Positions 43,821-52,260 of a DNA stretch of 64,000 nucleotides are shown piece by piece. How positions within the stretch are numbered: the first letter of the stretch is position 1; each line of letters begins with the position of its first letter. The notes beneath the pieces were generated by a model. That model did no database searches, was not told where the DNA came from, and worked only from the letters and a program-made list of their open reading frames with translations. The translations under genes were made by a program, and so were the position numbers. The stretch comes from DATGPD01 sp041398565 (GTDB taxonomy: Bacteria; Planctomycetota; UBA1135; UBA2386): the NCBI GenBank assembly GCA_041398565.1, contig JAWKUN010000005.1, positions 310,001 through 374,000 on the forward strand, given 5' to 3'.

Positions 43821-43936
43821 AGAGCGAGCGCCCGGAGCCGTCCTTGCTGGGCTCGATCCTCCGCGTGCTCGTCTTCGGCACCCTGCTCGGGATCGGACTC
43901 TTCGCCGGCTACCTGTTGCTCTCCGTGTTCCACTGA
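43817..43936 (+). CDS. 39-residue single-pass membrane protein overlapping ligA
   Basis: ATG at 43817 overlaps the ligA stop (ATGA), so it should be translated by coupling. The peptide begins MKSERPEPSLLGSILRVLV: a short charged N-terminus and one hydrophobic helix (about residues 13-36) ending SVFH. I recognise no family. The positive charges before the helix suggest N-terminus-in topology. The 4-bp overlap and continuous hydrophobic helix support a real gene, although it is very short. It could be a small membrane protein unrelated to ligase; comparison of neighbours of ligA in related genomes would decide. Confidence 0.55.
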   Translation: MKSERPEPSLLGSILRVLVFGTLLGIGLFAGYLLLSVFH

Positions 43937-43976
43937 CGGTTCGACTGACGGGTTTCAGCGACCGGTCCACAGCGCA

Positions 43977-44155
43977 GCCGGCGGCCGCAACCCAAAGGGT
44001 TGATGTCGGCGCAGCGCCGACCAGAGGGGGCCGCCGGCGCTGTTGTTGCTTGGAGCTTCCAGGGCTGCTCGGGCGTGGCCTGGTCAGCTCTGTGGCAACG
44101 GAACAACACGGCCGAATTCGTGCCCGCCGCCACGATTCGCAGCCCTTGCAGCACA
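43977..44155 (+). repeat. Family 1 structured dispersed repeat, copy C
   Basis: Full-length copy with all stems intact: P1 43977-43986 with 44029-44038; P2 43988-43993 with 43997-44002; P3 44005-44012 with 44014-44021; P4 GAGCT-T-CCAGG 44053-44063 with CCTGG-TC-AGCTC 44079-44090. The terminal arm reads GCAGCCCTTGCAGCACA. It lies about 40 bp after the 39-codon gene. Confidence 0.88.
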
Positions 44156-44570
44156 GACGACGCCGGCTCGAGCGCGCCGGCGCCGCCGAAATCGGCCGGT
44201 CGCAACCGACGATCCCAGCCGACGGCCGACTCGGTCACCGCCATCCAGGGCGCCGGCTTCGGCACCCGCCGACCCGCCTGCTCGACTGCCCAGACGCACC
44301 CGATCGCCGGGTCGTAGGCCATCCGTCGTCGGGGACTCGGTCCCACCGGGCCGTCCACGCCGCACCGTTGTCCACGACGCCTGCCGGCGGGTCGCACCGG
44401 GATGGCGGGAGTCGACGGAGCGTGTTTCGCCGGGGTGCCGACGGCCGCCCACCGTTACAGCAGTCCATCCGCTCCCGGCGCATCCGCACTCCGGTGTCGG
44501 CTCCGGTGCGCACCCCGGAGCCGAATGCGCTGGCGACGCGGTCGCACGCCTTGTTCACTCGTTCCGGCCC
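44156..44570. other. Region without recognisable genes
   Basis: 415 bp between the Family 1 copy C and the ApbE-DUF2271 gene. Several overlapping open frames exist, as expected at this GC content, but none has a convincing start, signal or motif. A minus-strand frame (MAYDPAIGCVWAVEQAG) around 44245-44320 faintly recalls a Kelch-type strand and might be a decayed fragment; I do not call it. The promoter of the ApbE fusion should be near the right end. Confidence 0.4.
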
Positions 44571-46100
44571 ATGCTCTCCCGCCCCTCCCCGCCCCAACGC
44601 GTTCGTCTCCTCGCCGCACTCGCGCTCGCTTCGGCCGCCCCGGCGCAGACTTCGGGCGACCGTGGGGACGACTTCACGTTCGCACACGAGAACATCCTCG
44701 GCACCTCGTTGCGCATGTGCGTGCATGCCCGCGACGAGCAGGCCGCGCACCAGCTCGAGCAGGCGGTGCTGCGCGAGATCGACCGTCTGGCGCACGTGGT
44801 CAGCACCTGGGACGCCGACAGCGAGCTGCGCCGCGCGCTGCGGTCCACCGAGGCGGTCGAGGTGTCGCCGGAGCTGGCCGAGGTGGTGACCGCGTGCGAC
44901 CACTGGCGCGAGCGCACGCACGGCGCTTTCCACGCTGGCGTGGGTGTCCTGGTGTCGCTCTGGCAGACCGCCGTCGAGACCGGCGCCGAGCCCAAGGCCG
45001 AGGACCTGGCCGCCGCCGCGGCAAGCCTGACCGAACCGGCGTGGTCGTTCGACGCCCGCACCCGCCGACTCGCCCCGCGCCCGGGCACGTCGGTGACCGT
45101 CGATGCCCTGGCCAAGGGCTACATCCTGGAGAAGGCGAGCGACGTGCACGTCGAGCACGCCTCGCTGCACACGCTCGAGATCGGCGGCGACGTGCGCGTG
45201 CGCGCCAGCGAGCCGCGCGCCGTTTCGGTGAAGGACCCGCGCCACCCCGCCGACAACGCCACGCCGCTCGCGGTCGTGCGGGTGCGCAATGCCGCCGTCG
45301 CCTCGAGTGGCGGCTACGCTCGCGGCTTCGACGTCGGGGGCGTGCACCACTCGCACCTGCTCGACCCACGCACCGGGCGTCCGTGCGACGCCGTCCTCGG
45401 CAGCACGGTGATCGCGCCCGACGCCACCACCGCCGACGCTCTGGCCACGATCGTGTCCGTGCTGGGGCCGGTCGAGGGCATCGCTCTGCTCGACTCGGTC
45501 GATGGCAGCGCCGGGGTGGTCGTCGGCCGAGACGGCAAGGTGTGCGAGAGCAAGGCATGGCGCGGCTTCGTCGACCCCACGACGCCGGCGGCACCGGCGG
45601 CGGCGGCGGCCGGCCCGCCGTGGCCCGAGGACTTCGAGTTCTCGGTCGACCTCGAGATCCGCGGCCCCTCGGCCGATGGAGCGTCGGGCCGCCGACGCCG
45701 CGGTGGCTACCGGCGGCCTTACGTGGCGGTGTGGATCGAGAACTCCACCGGTGTGGCGGTGCGCACCCTGGCGCTGTGGGTGGAGCAGCCCCGGTGGCTG
45801 TCCGATCTGCGCCGTTGGTACAAGCACTATCGGCGCGACGGCGACTACGTCGACGCCATCAGCGGCGCCACGCGCAAGCCGGGCAAGTACTCCCTGACCT
45901 GGGACGGCATCGACGACTACGGCGACAAGGTGGCGAAGGGCGCCTACGTGCTGTGCATCGAAGCGGCACGGGAGCACGGTACCTACCAGTGCATGCGCCA
46001 GCCGGTCGAGATCGGCGACGCGGCCTTCGCGCACACCATGGAAGGCAATCAGGAGATTGCCGGCGCCAGCGTCCGGCTCGGCAAGGGCGAACCCAAGTGA
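44571..46100 (+). CDS. FAD:protein FMN transferase (ApbE) fused to DUF2271
   Basis: 509 residues, signal peptide MLSRPSPPQRVRLLAALALASAAPAQ. Residues 35-330 fit ApbE: FAHENILGTSLRMCVHA, HGAFHAGVGVLVSLW, VTVDALAKGYILEKA, LEIGGDVRVRASE, AVASSGGYARGFDVGGVHHSHLLDPRTGRP, ATTADALATIVSVLGP. ApbE transfers FMN to Thr of target proteins outside the cytoplasm. Residues about 360-509 are DUF2271 (YVAVWIENSTGVAVRTLALWVEQPRWLSDLRRWYKHY, DAISGATRKPGKYSLTWDGIDDYGDKVAKGAYVLCIEAAREHGTY). Separate ApbE, DUF2271 and PepSY genes occur together in other bacteria; here two are fused and the PepSY-type gene follows with a 4-bp overlap. Likely an extracytoplasmic flavin-based electron-transfer module, perhaps iron-linked. 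Confidence 0.9.
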   Translation: MLSRPSPPQRVRLLAALALASAAPAQTSGDRGDDFTFAHENILGTSLRMCVHARDEQAAHQLEQAVLREIDRLAHVVSTWDADSELRRALRSTEAVEVSPELAEVVTACDHWRERTHGAFHAGVGVLVSLWQTAVETGAEPKAEDLAAAAASLTEPAWSFDARTRRLAPRPGTSVTVDALAKGYILEKASDVHVEHASLHTLEIGGDVRVRASEPRAVSVKDPRHPADNATPLAVVRVRNAAVASSGGYARGFDVGGVHHSHLLDPRTGRPCDAVLGSTVIAPDATTADALATIVSVLGPVEGIALLDSVDGSAGVVVGRDGKVCESKAWRGFVDPTTPAAPAAAAAGPPWPEDFEFSVDLEIRGPSADGASGRRRRGGYRRPYVAVWIENSTGVAVRTLALWVEQPRWLSDLRRWYKHYRRDGDYVDAISGATRKPGKYSLTWDGIDDYGDKVAKGAYVLCIEAAREHGTYQCMRQPVEIGDAAFAHTMEGNQEIAGASVRLGKGEPK

Positions 46101-46702
46101 GCGCCGGTGCACCACGCCGGAGCTTGGCGTGGATCGTGCGCTGGCTGCACACCTACGTGTCGATGCTGGGCTTCCTCGCGGTCGTCTTCTTCGGCATCAC
46201 CGGCCTGACCCTGAACCACGCAGCATGGTTCGAGTCCGGAGCCGAGAGCACCCGCGAAGAGAAGGGCACGCTCGACGCCGCGTGGCTCGGTCAGGCCGAC
46301 GACAGTGTCGCCGACAGGCTGGCCGTGGTCGAGCACCTGCGCCGCGTGCACGGCATCGCCGGCACGGTCTGTGAGTTCCAGGTGGCAGCCGACGAGTGCG
46401 TCATCGTCTTCAAAGGGCCCGGCTACACCGCCGACGCCGTGGTCGACCGCGAGCACGCGACCTACGAGCTCACCGAGACGCGCAAGGGCGCGTTCGCGCT
46501 CATCGACGACCTGCACAAGGGCCGCGACACCGGTCCGGTGTGGAGCTGGGTCGTCGACGTGTCGGCGGTCGTGGTCACCGTGTCGGGCCTCACCGGCCTC
46601 TGGCTCCTGTGCTACCTCAAGAAGCGTCGCCTGGCCGGCATGCTGGTGGCGACGCTCGGCGCCGCCGTGCCGGTCGCCCTCTGGTGGCTGTTCGTACCGT
46701 AG
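46097..46702 (+). CDS. PepSY-associated membrane protein
   Basis: 201 residues from the GTG at 46097, overlapping the ApbE-fusion stop (GTGA). Topology: transmembrane helix 1 at about 17-39 (LHTYVSMLGFLAVVFFGITGLTLNH), an extracytoplasmic domain with PepSY-like strands (CEFQVAADECVIVFKGPGYTADAVVDREHATYELTE), helix 2 (WSWVVDVSAVVVTVSGLTGLWLL) and helix 3 (MLVATLGAAVPVALWWLFV). The R-W-x-H-x-Y-x-S and T-G-L-x-L-N-H signatures match PepSY-associated TM proteins found with flavin reductases and iron uptake systems. It probably passes electrons from the membrane to the flavinylated partner or anchors it. Confidence 0.85.
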   Translation: MSAGAPRRSLAWIVRWLHTYVSMLGFLAVVFFGITGLTLNHAAWFESGAESTREEKGTLDAAWLGQADDSVADRLAVVEHLRRVHGIAGTVCEFQVAADECVIVFKGPGYTADAVVDREHATYELTETRKGAFALIDDLHKGRDTGPVWSWVVDVSAVVVTVSGLTGLWLLCYLKKRRLAGMLVATLGAAVPVALWWLFVP

Positions 46703-46734
46703 ACCGCGTGCGAGCGGGCGCGGCAGCCGCACGA

Positions 46735-48102
46735 TCACTGCCGGATGCGCGTGACCCAGGAGTACTTGTGGGCGCCGGTGTCGGACCAGAACATGGCCCA
46801 CATGTCGAAGTCGCCGGCCCCGAGCCCGGGCAGCACCACGCTCCGGCTCCAGGCGTAGGTCTGCGACGGATAGCGGACACCGATGCCCTTGTAGAGGGTG
46901 ACGGTGCCGCTTTGCCCGCCGACCCGAATCCACAGGTCGAGCCGACCGGCGTCGGAAGCGCGGAAACCCGCCACCGACACCAACGTCGTCGAGCCGCCGG
47001 TCTCGTTGTGCAGGCCGAGGCTCAACGCGGGTTGCGACAGTTCCGGACGCGACACCGGCCAACCGAGGCGCCGATTGTAGGTGGCGAACTCGGGGTCGTA
47101 GACCGACACCGCGTCGATGTCTCCCGAGTTGATGAGGCGGATCGGCTGATTGAAGCGATCCTTCGGCGGCACGCTCGTGCTGGTCCCCGGGATCTGCACG
47201 AGCAGGGTCAGGTTGGGATCCGGGTTGCGGGTCGAGAACATCACGACGTCCGGCAACACGTGGCTGGCAATGGACCGGACCGCCAGGGCATCGACGTCGT
47301 CCTGACTCGTCAGTCCGAGCTGCGCGAACGAACGAAACAGCTCCGGCTTCTCCCACGCGCCTTGCATCGAGTCCCAGTAGACCACGTACACGTCCGCCGC
47401 GTGCACGGGCACCCCGGAGAAGCCGCCGAACTGTGTATTCAGCGCCGCCGCGCTGGCCGGAGTCACCGAGAAGAAGAACGCGTCGTTGCGGAAGAGCAGC
47501 GCACTCGGAGCGCTCTCGCCCGCCTGGACGTACGGGGCGTAGGCGTCGTGTGCATCGATGTCGGCCGTCGGCAACAGACCGATGTGCTCTGGCCCTTGCT
47601 CGAAGAAGAGCTGGTCGACCACGGCGCTGGGCACGCCGGTCTCCACGACCACGCTCGCTCCGGGCACGAAGTAGCCGTAGATGTCACCCTCGACCTGGGG
47701 CGCCCGCGCCGCCATGACCGAGTTGGTCCGCATCGAGCCGTGCCGCACCGAGAAGGTGAAGGCCAACCATCCATCCTGCCCGGGGTCCAAGACACCGGTC
47801 GCGGAGGGCGTCGGGATGTGGTCGTTGCCGGTCGACATGGCGTCGAGTTCGACGTAGGGCTCGTAGGCGCCGAACAGCTCGGCTCGCTTGAAGTCCGGGC
47901 AGTTGGCGGCGGCCACCGGCACGATCGGCTGGACCGTGGACGGGATGTCTCCCTGCGGCTTCCAAGCGAGGTCGAGCGGCGAGCTGCCGGTGTCGACCGA
48001 GAACAGGTGGGGGATCGCCTGGAACACGCCACGGGTCGGTGGGCTCTGCGCGAAGGCCGCGGATGCGAGCAGGAACGAGACGATGCAGGGCAGAGGCTTC
48101 AC
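46735..48102 (-). CDS. Secreted hypothetical protein, last gene of sigma-kinase operon
   Basis: 455 residues from the GTG at 48102, which overlaps the kinase stop (GTGA), so the two are translationally coupled. Signal peptide MKPLPCIVSFLLASAAFAQ. I do not recognise the family. The mature protein has beta-rich segments (GWLAFTFSVRHGSMRTNSVMAARAP, DIYGYFVPGASVVVETG, HAADVYVVYWDSMQGAWEKPELFRSFAQLGL, DLTLLVQIPGTSTSV-like strand near 360) and ends SWVTRIRQ. Because it is co-expressed with an ECF sigma factor and a membrane kinase, it may be the signal-receiving or effector protein of that pathway; this is inference from gene order only. Confidence 0.8.
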   Translation of the reverse strand: MKPLPCIVSFLLASAAFAQSPPTRGVFQAIPHLFSVDTGSSPLDLAWKPQGDIPSTVQPIVPVAAANCPDFKRAELFGAYEPYVELDAMSTGNDHIPTPSATGVLDPGQDGWLAFTFSVRHGSMRTNSVMAARAPQVEGDIYGYFVPGASVVVETGVPSAVVDQLFFEQGPEHIGLLPTADIDAHDAYAPYVQAGESAPSALLFRNDAFFFSVTPASAAALNTQFGGFSGVPVHAADVYVVYWDSMQGAWEKPELFRSFAQLGLTSQDDVDALAVRSIASHVLPDVVMFSTRNPDPNLTLLVQIPGTSTSVPPKDRFNQPIRLINSGDIDAVSVYDPEFATYNRRLGWPVSRPELSQPALSLGLHNETGGSTTLVSVAGFRASDAGRLDLWIRVGGQSGTVTLYKGIGVRYPSQTYAWSRSVVLPGLGAGDFDMWAMFWSDTGAHKYSWVTRIRQ

Positions 48103-50678
48103 TTGGCTGTCTCCGAGTCGTTGTTGAGAGTCGAGGGCGCTTGGGAGGGTCGTGGAGAGGTCGGTTGGGTGATGGGACGCGGCGGCGCCTGGGACTCGGC
48201 CAGCCGGCGCAAGCCCTCCAGGAGCCACACCACCGCGTCCGCGTCGAGGGTCGGCGGCAGCGCGTGCGCGAGATTGCCCGTGGCGAGCCACGAGGTCGGG
48301 TCGGCCGCCCATTGCTCGAGGAGGAGGTCGAAGAGAGCTTCGGGATTGCCGCTGGCCCTGGCTTTGCAGATCGCGTACTCCGGCCGCGTCGTCTCGCCGG
48401 CCGCCACGAAATGCTCCATCGCGGCGTGGGCGCTGGCCATGCTGGCCTTCGGCTCCGTCGCCAGCTGGTCGAGCGCGATGCCGTACTCGGTGAGCCCCAT
48501 GAGACCGTGGTGCAGGCGCGCTCCAGCGGCATCGTCGGCGACCGGCGCCGCGGCGATCTCGGCCCGGGCGCGGTCGTAGTCGCCGAGGTCGGTCCACGCC
48601 TGCGCCAACGCCTGGTAGTGCGGCAAGAACGCCGGCCGCAGCCGGATGCCGCGCTCGCAGGTAGCGATCGCTCCTTCCAGGTCGCCGGCGCGTCGCTGCG
48701 CCGTGGCCAGATTGCGCAGCAGTCCGTTCGACCAAGGACACAGCTCGCACCCCTCCGCCAGGACCTGCCAGGCCTTGGCGTAGCGCTGCTGTGCCAGGAG
48801 CGCGCTGCCGATCTGCTGCGCCGTCGTGGCGGATCGGCGACCACGCAGCGCCTCGATGCGGGTCGCCACCTCGAGAGCACGGTTCGAAATGCTCAGCGCC
48901 AGCTTCGGATCGGCGGTCTGGAAGCGCTTCGCCTTGAAGTGCAGGGCACTGGCCAGCATCTCCTGTCCCGGTAGCCAGGCAGGGTCCGCGGCTTCGAACC
49001 ACTGGATGTCGCGTTCGTTCGACGTCGCGCTGGCCCCGCCGCGGAGCTCGTGGAACGCCACGAGATAGCGGTCGTGCAGCGTGCTCGGCTCCGGCAGCCC
49101 GGCAAGGTCGAGCGCCTGGTGCCCGCGGCCTCCGCGCATCGCAGCCGCGCGGTAGCGCTCGGCCAACGCTCGCGCCAAATCCGTGCCTTCGACCTCGGCG
49201 AGGGCTTCGAGGTCGTCGGCTGCGGCGGCCGGCTCGCCCTGGTCGAGCAGGAACGCTGCCCGCAGCACGCGCGCCGGCAGCGGTTCGGCGGCGTCGGCGA
49301 CGGCCGCATCGAGCAGGGCCGAGATCGCCTTGCGCTCGGCGTCGTCGGTGAAGGCCCGGAAGGCCGGGTTCTCCAGACCCAGTCCGGGCGGCAAGCGCAC
49401 GCTCGCGTCGAGGTAGCGAGCCACACGGGCGCGATCGGCGATGGCGCGCCACTCGTAGACGGTCCCGGCCAAGACGAGCAGCGCGACACCGGCCGCCGCC
49501 ACGCGAGCACTCGGCGAACGCCGACCTCGACGCCAGGCGCGATCGAACAGCGACAGCGGCCGCGCCGTCACCGGCTGGTGGTTCAGGAACGCGCGCAGGT
49601 CGCGCTCGAACTCGGCCATGCTCGCGTAGCGCTCGCTCACGCGCCGCGCCATGGCGCGGTCGACGATGGCGTGCAGGTCGCGCGGTAGGCCGGGCCGCAG
49701 CTTGCCGACCGGGATCGGATCGCGTCGCTGGACGCTGGCGATGATGTGGGTGACGGTGCCGAGATACGGCGGCCGTCGGGTCAACATGTGGTAGAGCGTG
49801 GCGGCCAGACCGTAGATGTCGGCAGCCGGTGCCGCAGGAGCCTGATCGGTGATGACTTCCGGCGCGATGTAGCCGGGCGTGCCGAGCGCCGATTCGCCGC
49901 CCACGGTGAGGGTCGCGTGACGACTGCTCGCGGCCACTCCGAAGTCGAGCAGACGGGCGTGCCCGTCGTGGTCGATGAACACATTGGACGGCTTGACGTC
50001 TCGGTGCAGGATCCCGAGTCGATGCGCTTCGGCCAGGCCGCGGGCCAGCTCCGCAGTCCACCGCACGGCCTGCCGGAGCCAGGTCGCATCGAGGTCGCAA
50101 CTGTCACCGAGCAGTTCGCCCACGAAGGCGACCTCGTCGAGCGCCGCCGGCCCCCCCTCCTTGCGGCGTTCGTACTCGTCCAGCAGGACCACCAGCGGCT
50201 GCCCGGTCAGGAGCTCCATCACCAGGAACGACACCCCGTCGGGGGTGCAGCCGCGGTCGTACACGGCCACGACGTTCGGGTGGTGCAGCGCCGCCAGGAC
50301 CTCGGCTTCCCGCAGGAAGCGCTTCTCGGCGTCCGGCCCGCCGAAGAGTTCGGGACGCAGCACCTTGACCGCGACCGCCCGAGCGAGCTCGGTGTCGAAG
50401 GCGCGGTAGACGATGCCCATGGCGCCGGCGCCGAGCCGTTCGTCGAGGCGATAGCGGCCGGCGAGGACACGCCCCTGCAAGCCGTCGAAGCCCGACGCCC
50501 GGGCCGCGAAGCCGGCCAGCTTCGGGGCGCGAGCGAGCATCGCCGCGACGCGATCGATCAGCTCCGGGTGATCCCGGCACAGCTCCGCCAAGCGCGGCTC
50601 CTCACCACGCTCGCGCATGTCGAGGGCGCGCGAGACGTAGTCGACCAGGACGTCCTCGTCCAGTGCCCCGTCGCGCAT
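48099..50678 (-). CDS. Ser/Thr protein kinase with TPR-like C-terminus
   Basis: 859 residues; its ATG at 50678 shares one base with the stop of the upstream sigma gene. Helical N-terminus (1-70), kinase domain about 75-360: LGAGAMGIVYRAFD glycine loop, VAVKVLRPE lysine, HRDVKPSNVFIDHDGHARLLDFGVA catalytic and DFG motifs (about 222-247), GTPGYIAPEV. One transmembrane helix (VAAAGVALLVLAGTVYEW, about 390-408). The C-terminal 450 residues are helical with TPR-like repeats (AAAADDLEALAEVEGTDLARALAERY; GDLEGAIATCERGIRLRPAFLPHYQALAQAWTDLGDYDRARAEIAA). Typical planctomycete layout of cytoplasmic kinase plus protein-binding sensor region. Operon order sigma - kinase - secreted protein implies one signalling pathway. 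Confidence 0.93.
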   Translation of the reverse strand: MRDGALDEDVLVDYVSRALDMRERGEEPRLAELCRDHPELIDRVAAMLARAPKLAGFAARASGFDGLQGRVLAGRYRLDERLGAGAMGIVYRAFDTELARAVAVKVLRPELFGGPDAEKRFLREAEVLAALHHPNVVAVYDRGCTPDGVSFLVMELLTGQPLVVLLDEYERRKEGGPAALDEVAFVGELLGDSCDLDATWLRQAVRWTAELARGLAEAHRLGILHRDVKPSNVFIDHDGHARLLDFGVAASSRHATLTVGGESALGTPGYIAPEVITDQAPAAPAADIYGLAATLYHMLTRRPPYLGTVTHIIASVQRRDPIPVGKLRPGLPRDLHAIVDRAMARRVSERYASMAEFERDLRAFLNHQPVTARPLSLFDRAWRRGRRSPSARVAAAGVALLVLAGTVYEWRAIADRARVARYLDASVRLPPGLGLENPAFRAFTDDAERKAISALLDAAVADAAEPLPARVLRAAFLLDQGEPAAAADDLEALAEVEGTDLARALAERYRAAAMRGGRGHQALDLAGLPEPSTLHDRYLVAFHELRGGASATSNERDIQWFEAADPAWLPGQEMLASALHFKAKRFQTADPKLALSISNRALEVATRIEALRGRRSATTAQQIGSALLAQQRYAKAWQVLAEGCELCPWSNGLLRNLATAQRRAGDLEGAIATCERGIRLRPAFLPHYQALAQAWTDLGDYDRARAEIAAAPVADDAAGARLHHGLMGLTEYGIALDQLATEPKASMASAHAAMEHFVAAGETTRPEYAICKARASGNPEALFDLLLEQWAADPTSWLATGNLAHALPPTLDADAVVWLLEGLRRLAESQAPPRPITQPTSPRPSQAPSTLNNDSETAK

Positions 50679-51292
50679 CACTCGCTCGGCCTCGATTCGA
50701 GTTGGCCGAGGCGCAACAGCAACCGCGCTTGCGCCGCATGGAATGCTCGGCGCGCGGCGTCTTCCGAGCCGAAGCCCAGCAAGTCCGCGAGTTCTTTGAA
50801 GGTGCGCGCGCCGTTCAAGCGCTCGCGCAGCAGCAGCTGCTCGTGTTGGGGGAACGTGGCCAGTGCCCGCGTGTAGGCGCGCAGCTCGTCCTCCAGCTCG
50901 GCCGCCGCCAACGGGTCGACGCCGCGGGCCATCGCGTCCTCGTCGATCGGGTTGCCGACCCGACGCACGTCGCGCCGCATCGCCTGGTGGAAGCGCACGG
51001 CGTCGACCAGCCGGTTCTTCACCAGGGTGGCCAGGTAGTTCACGAAAGCGCCGTCGTGCACGCTGTGGAAGCCGTCGAGGTCGCGGATCACGCCGCAGAA
51101 CACCTCCTGCACGACGTCGCCGGTGCTGAACATCGCCGTCAGCCACGGCCGCTTGCGCCGCAGGTCGGTGGCCAGCGAGGCGTGTACCAGCTCACGGACC
51201 TTGGGGTAGAGCTCCGCGATCAGGCGGTCGAGCGCCGCTCGATCTCCGGCCCGTGCGGCAGCCAGGACCTCGGCGAAGTCGGGGAAGAGCAT
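50678..51292 (-). CDS. ECF RNA polymerase sigma factor
   Basis: 204 residues from MLFPDFAEVLAAARAGDR at 51292. Region 2: ALDRLIAELYPKVRELVHASLA, FSTGDVVQEVFCGVIRDLDGF, GAFVNYLATLVKNRLVDAVRF. Region 4: LATFPQHEQLLLRERLNGARTFKELADLLGFGSEDAARRAFHAAQARLLLRLGQL. First gene of a three-gene operon with a kinase and a secreted protein, joined by a 1-nt overlap (TGATG). No anti-sigma factor is present, so control by the kinase is likely. A TACGTT box lies about 50 nt upstream in the gene's direction. Confidence 0.92.
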   Translation of the reverse strand: MLFPDFAEVLAAARAGDRAALDRLIAELYPKVRELVHASLATDLRRKRPWLTAMFSTGDVVQEVFCGVIRDLDGFHSVHDGAFVNYLATLVKNRLVDAVRFHQAMRRDVRRVGNPIDEDAMARGVDPLAAAELEDELRAYTRALATFPQHEQLLLRERLNGARTFKELADLLGFGSEDAARRAFHAAQARLLLRLGQLESRPSE

Positions 51293-51545
51293 CGTTCGAC
51301 TCGGACCAGATCGCGCGTGCAGGGGCGCTGGCAGAGGAACGTAGCACTTCACGTCCCAAGCGGCGTCGCGAGGCGAAGCGATCGGCGCGGAAAACCAGCA
51401 TTTTTGGCGCGCGCGCCGGCGTGGCGCCGCCGACCGGAAGGCCCGCAAACTGCCATGTCGCCGGGGCTTCGCTGCGGCCCGCGCACGCCTGCGAACTCCG
51501 CACCGCCATGATTCGGCGCGACCGCATCCGCGAGTCGCGACCGAC

Positions 51546-52121
51546 TCAGACGGCGTGCCGCAGGCTGCGGGTCAGACAGATGGGCGCGCTCCGCAAACGC
51601 GCCAGAGCTCGGTAGTAGCGAGACTTGACCGTGCTCGCCAGGCCGGACGTCTGCCCCCCGATGTCCTCGAACGACCGAGCCTCGAAGACTTTCAGGCGCA
51701 GGATGGTGGCGTCGAGCGGTTCGAGCACACCGAGTGCCTGGTCGACGACCTCGGCGGTGTCCGCCTGTTCGCCGACCAAAGGACTCGGATCGACGAGTGC
51801 GTCGGGCAAGGCCTGCAGGCGGCGCACCGCCGAGCGGCGCAGGGCGTTGTGTACTCGAAGTTCGCAGAAGCGGTAGACCCACGTCAGCAGCCCGGCCTCG
51901 CCCCGGTAGGAGGTCAGGTTGCTCCATACGCCGACGAAGACGTCCTGCGCGATGTCCCGCAACGTGTGCTCGTCCAGCGCGCGCCCGCGACGGAGGCTGG
52001 CCGCGGCCACGAACGAGTCGATGCGACGCGTGCGCTCGAGGAACAACTCGACGGCCGCGGGATCGCGAGCCAGGACCCGGCGCACGAGTGCCAGATCGCG
52101 GTGGTGCCGGGGACGGGCCAC
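51546..52121 (-). CDS. ECF RNA polymerase sigma factor (third)
   Basis: 191 residues if started at the GTG at 52121; the frame stays open to 52328, but that part is a Family 2 repeat plus low-complexity sequence, so a later start is preferred. Region 2: RDPAAVELFLERTRRIDSFVAAASL, HTLRDIAQDVFVGVWSNLTSYRGEAGLLTWVYRFCELRVHNALRR. Region 4: LGVLEPLDATILRLKVFEARSFEDIGGQTSGLASTVKSRYYRALARLRS. It is separated from the neighbouring sigma-kinase operon by 253 bp and has no obvious kinase of its own, so it may be autonomous or share the neighbouring pathway. Confidence 0.85.
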   Translation of the reverse strand: MARPRHHRDLALVRRVLARDPAAVELFLERTRRIDSFVAAASLRRGRALDEHTLRDIAQDVFVGVWSNLTSYRGEAGLLTWVYRFCELRVHNALRRSAVRRLQALPDALVDPSPLVGEQADTAEVVDQALGVLEPLDATILRLKVFEARSFEDIGGQTSGLASTVKSRYYRALARLRSAPICLTRSLRHAV

Positions 52122-52260
52122 CCGGCCACGACGGAGGTCGCAAGACCGGTGGGCGCGCGCGGGCTTCGGTTGCGGCGGGCAGGAGGTCGACAGAGATCGT
52201 TGAATCGAGGGCACGCTGCAAGTGGCGACGCCTCGATCGGCGAGCGGCGGGAAATCCGAA

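Noticed and set aside
43977..44155. Family 1 considered as a tRNA-like or group II intron fragment
   Set aside because: No acceptor/T-arm consensus and no intron domain V motif; the stem order does not match either.
43909..44397. Minus-strand open frame spanning Family 1 copy C
   Set aside because: Most of its codons are the structured repeat, and the rest shows no recognisable family. A frame through the same repeat is open at the other copies only because of base composition.
51293..51545. Gap between the two sigma factor genes as a possible small gene
   Set aside because: Open frames are short and without motif or ribosome site; it is best read as the promoter region of the sigma-kinase operon.
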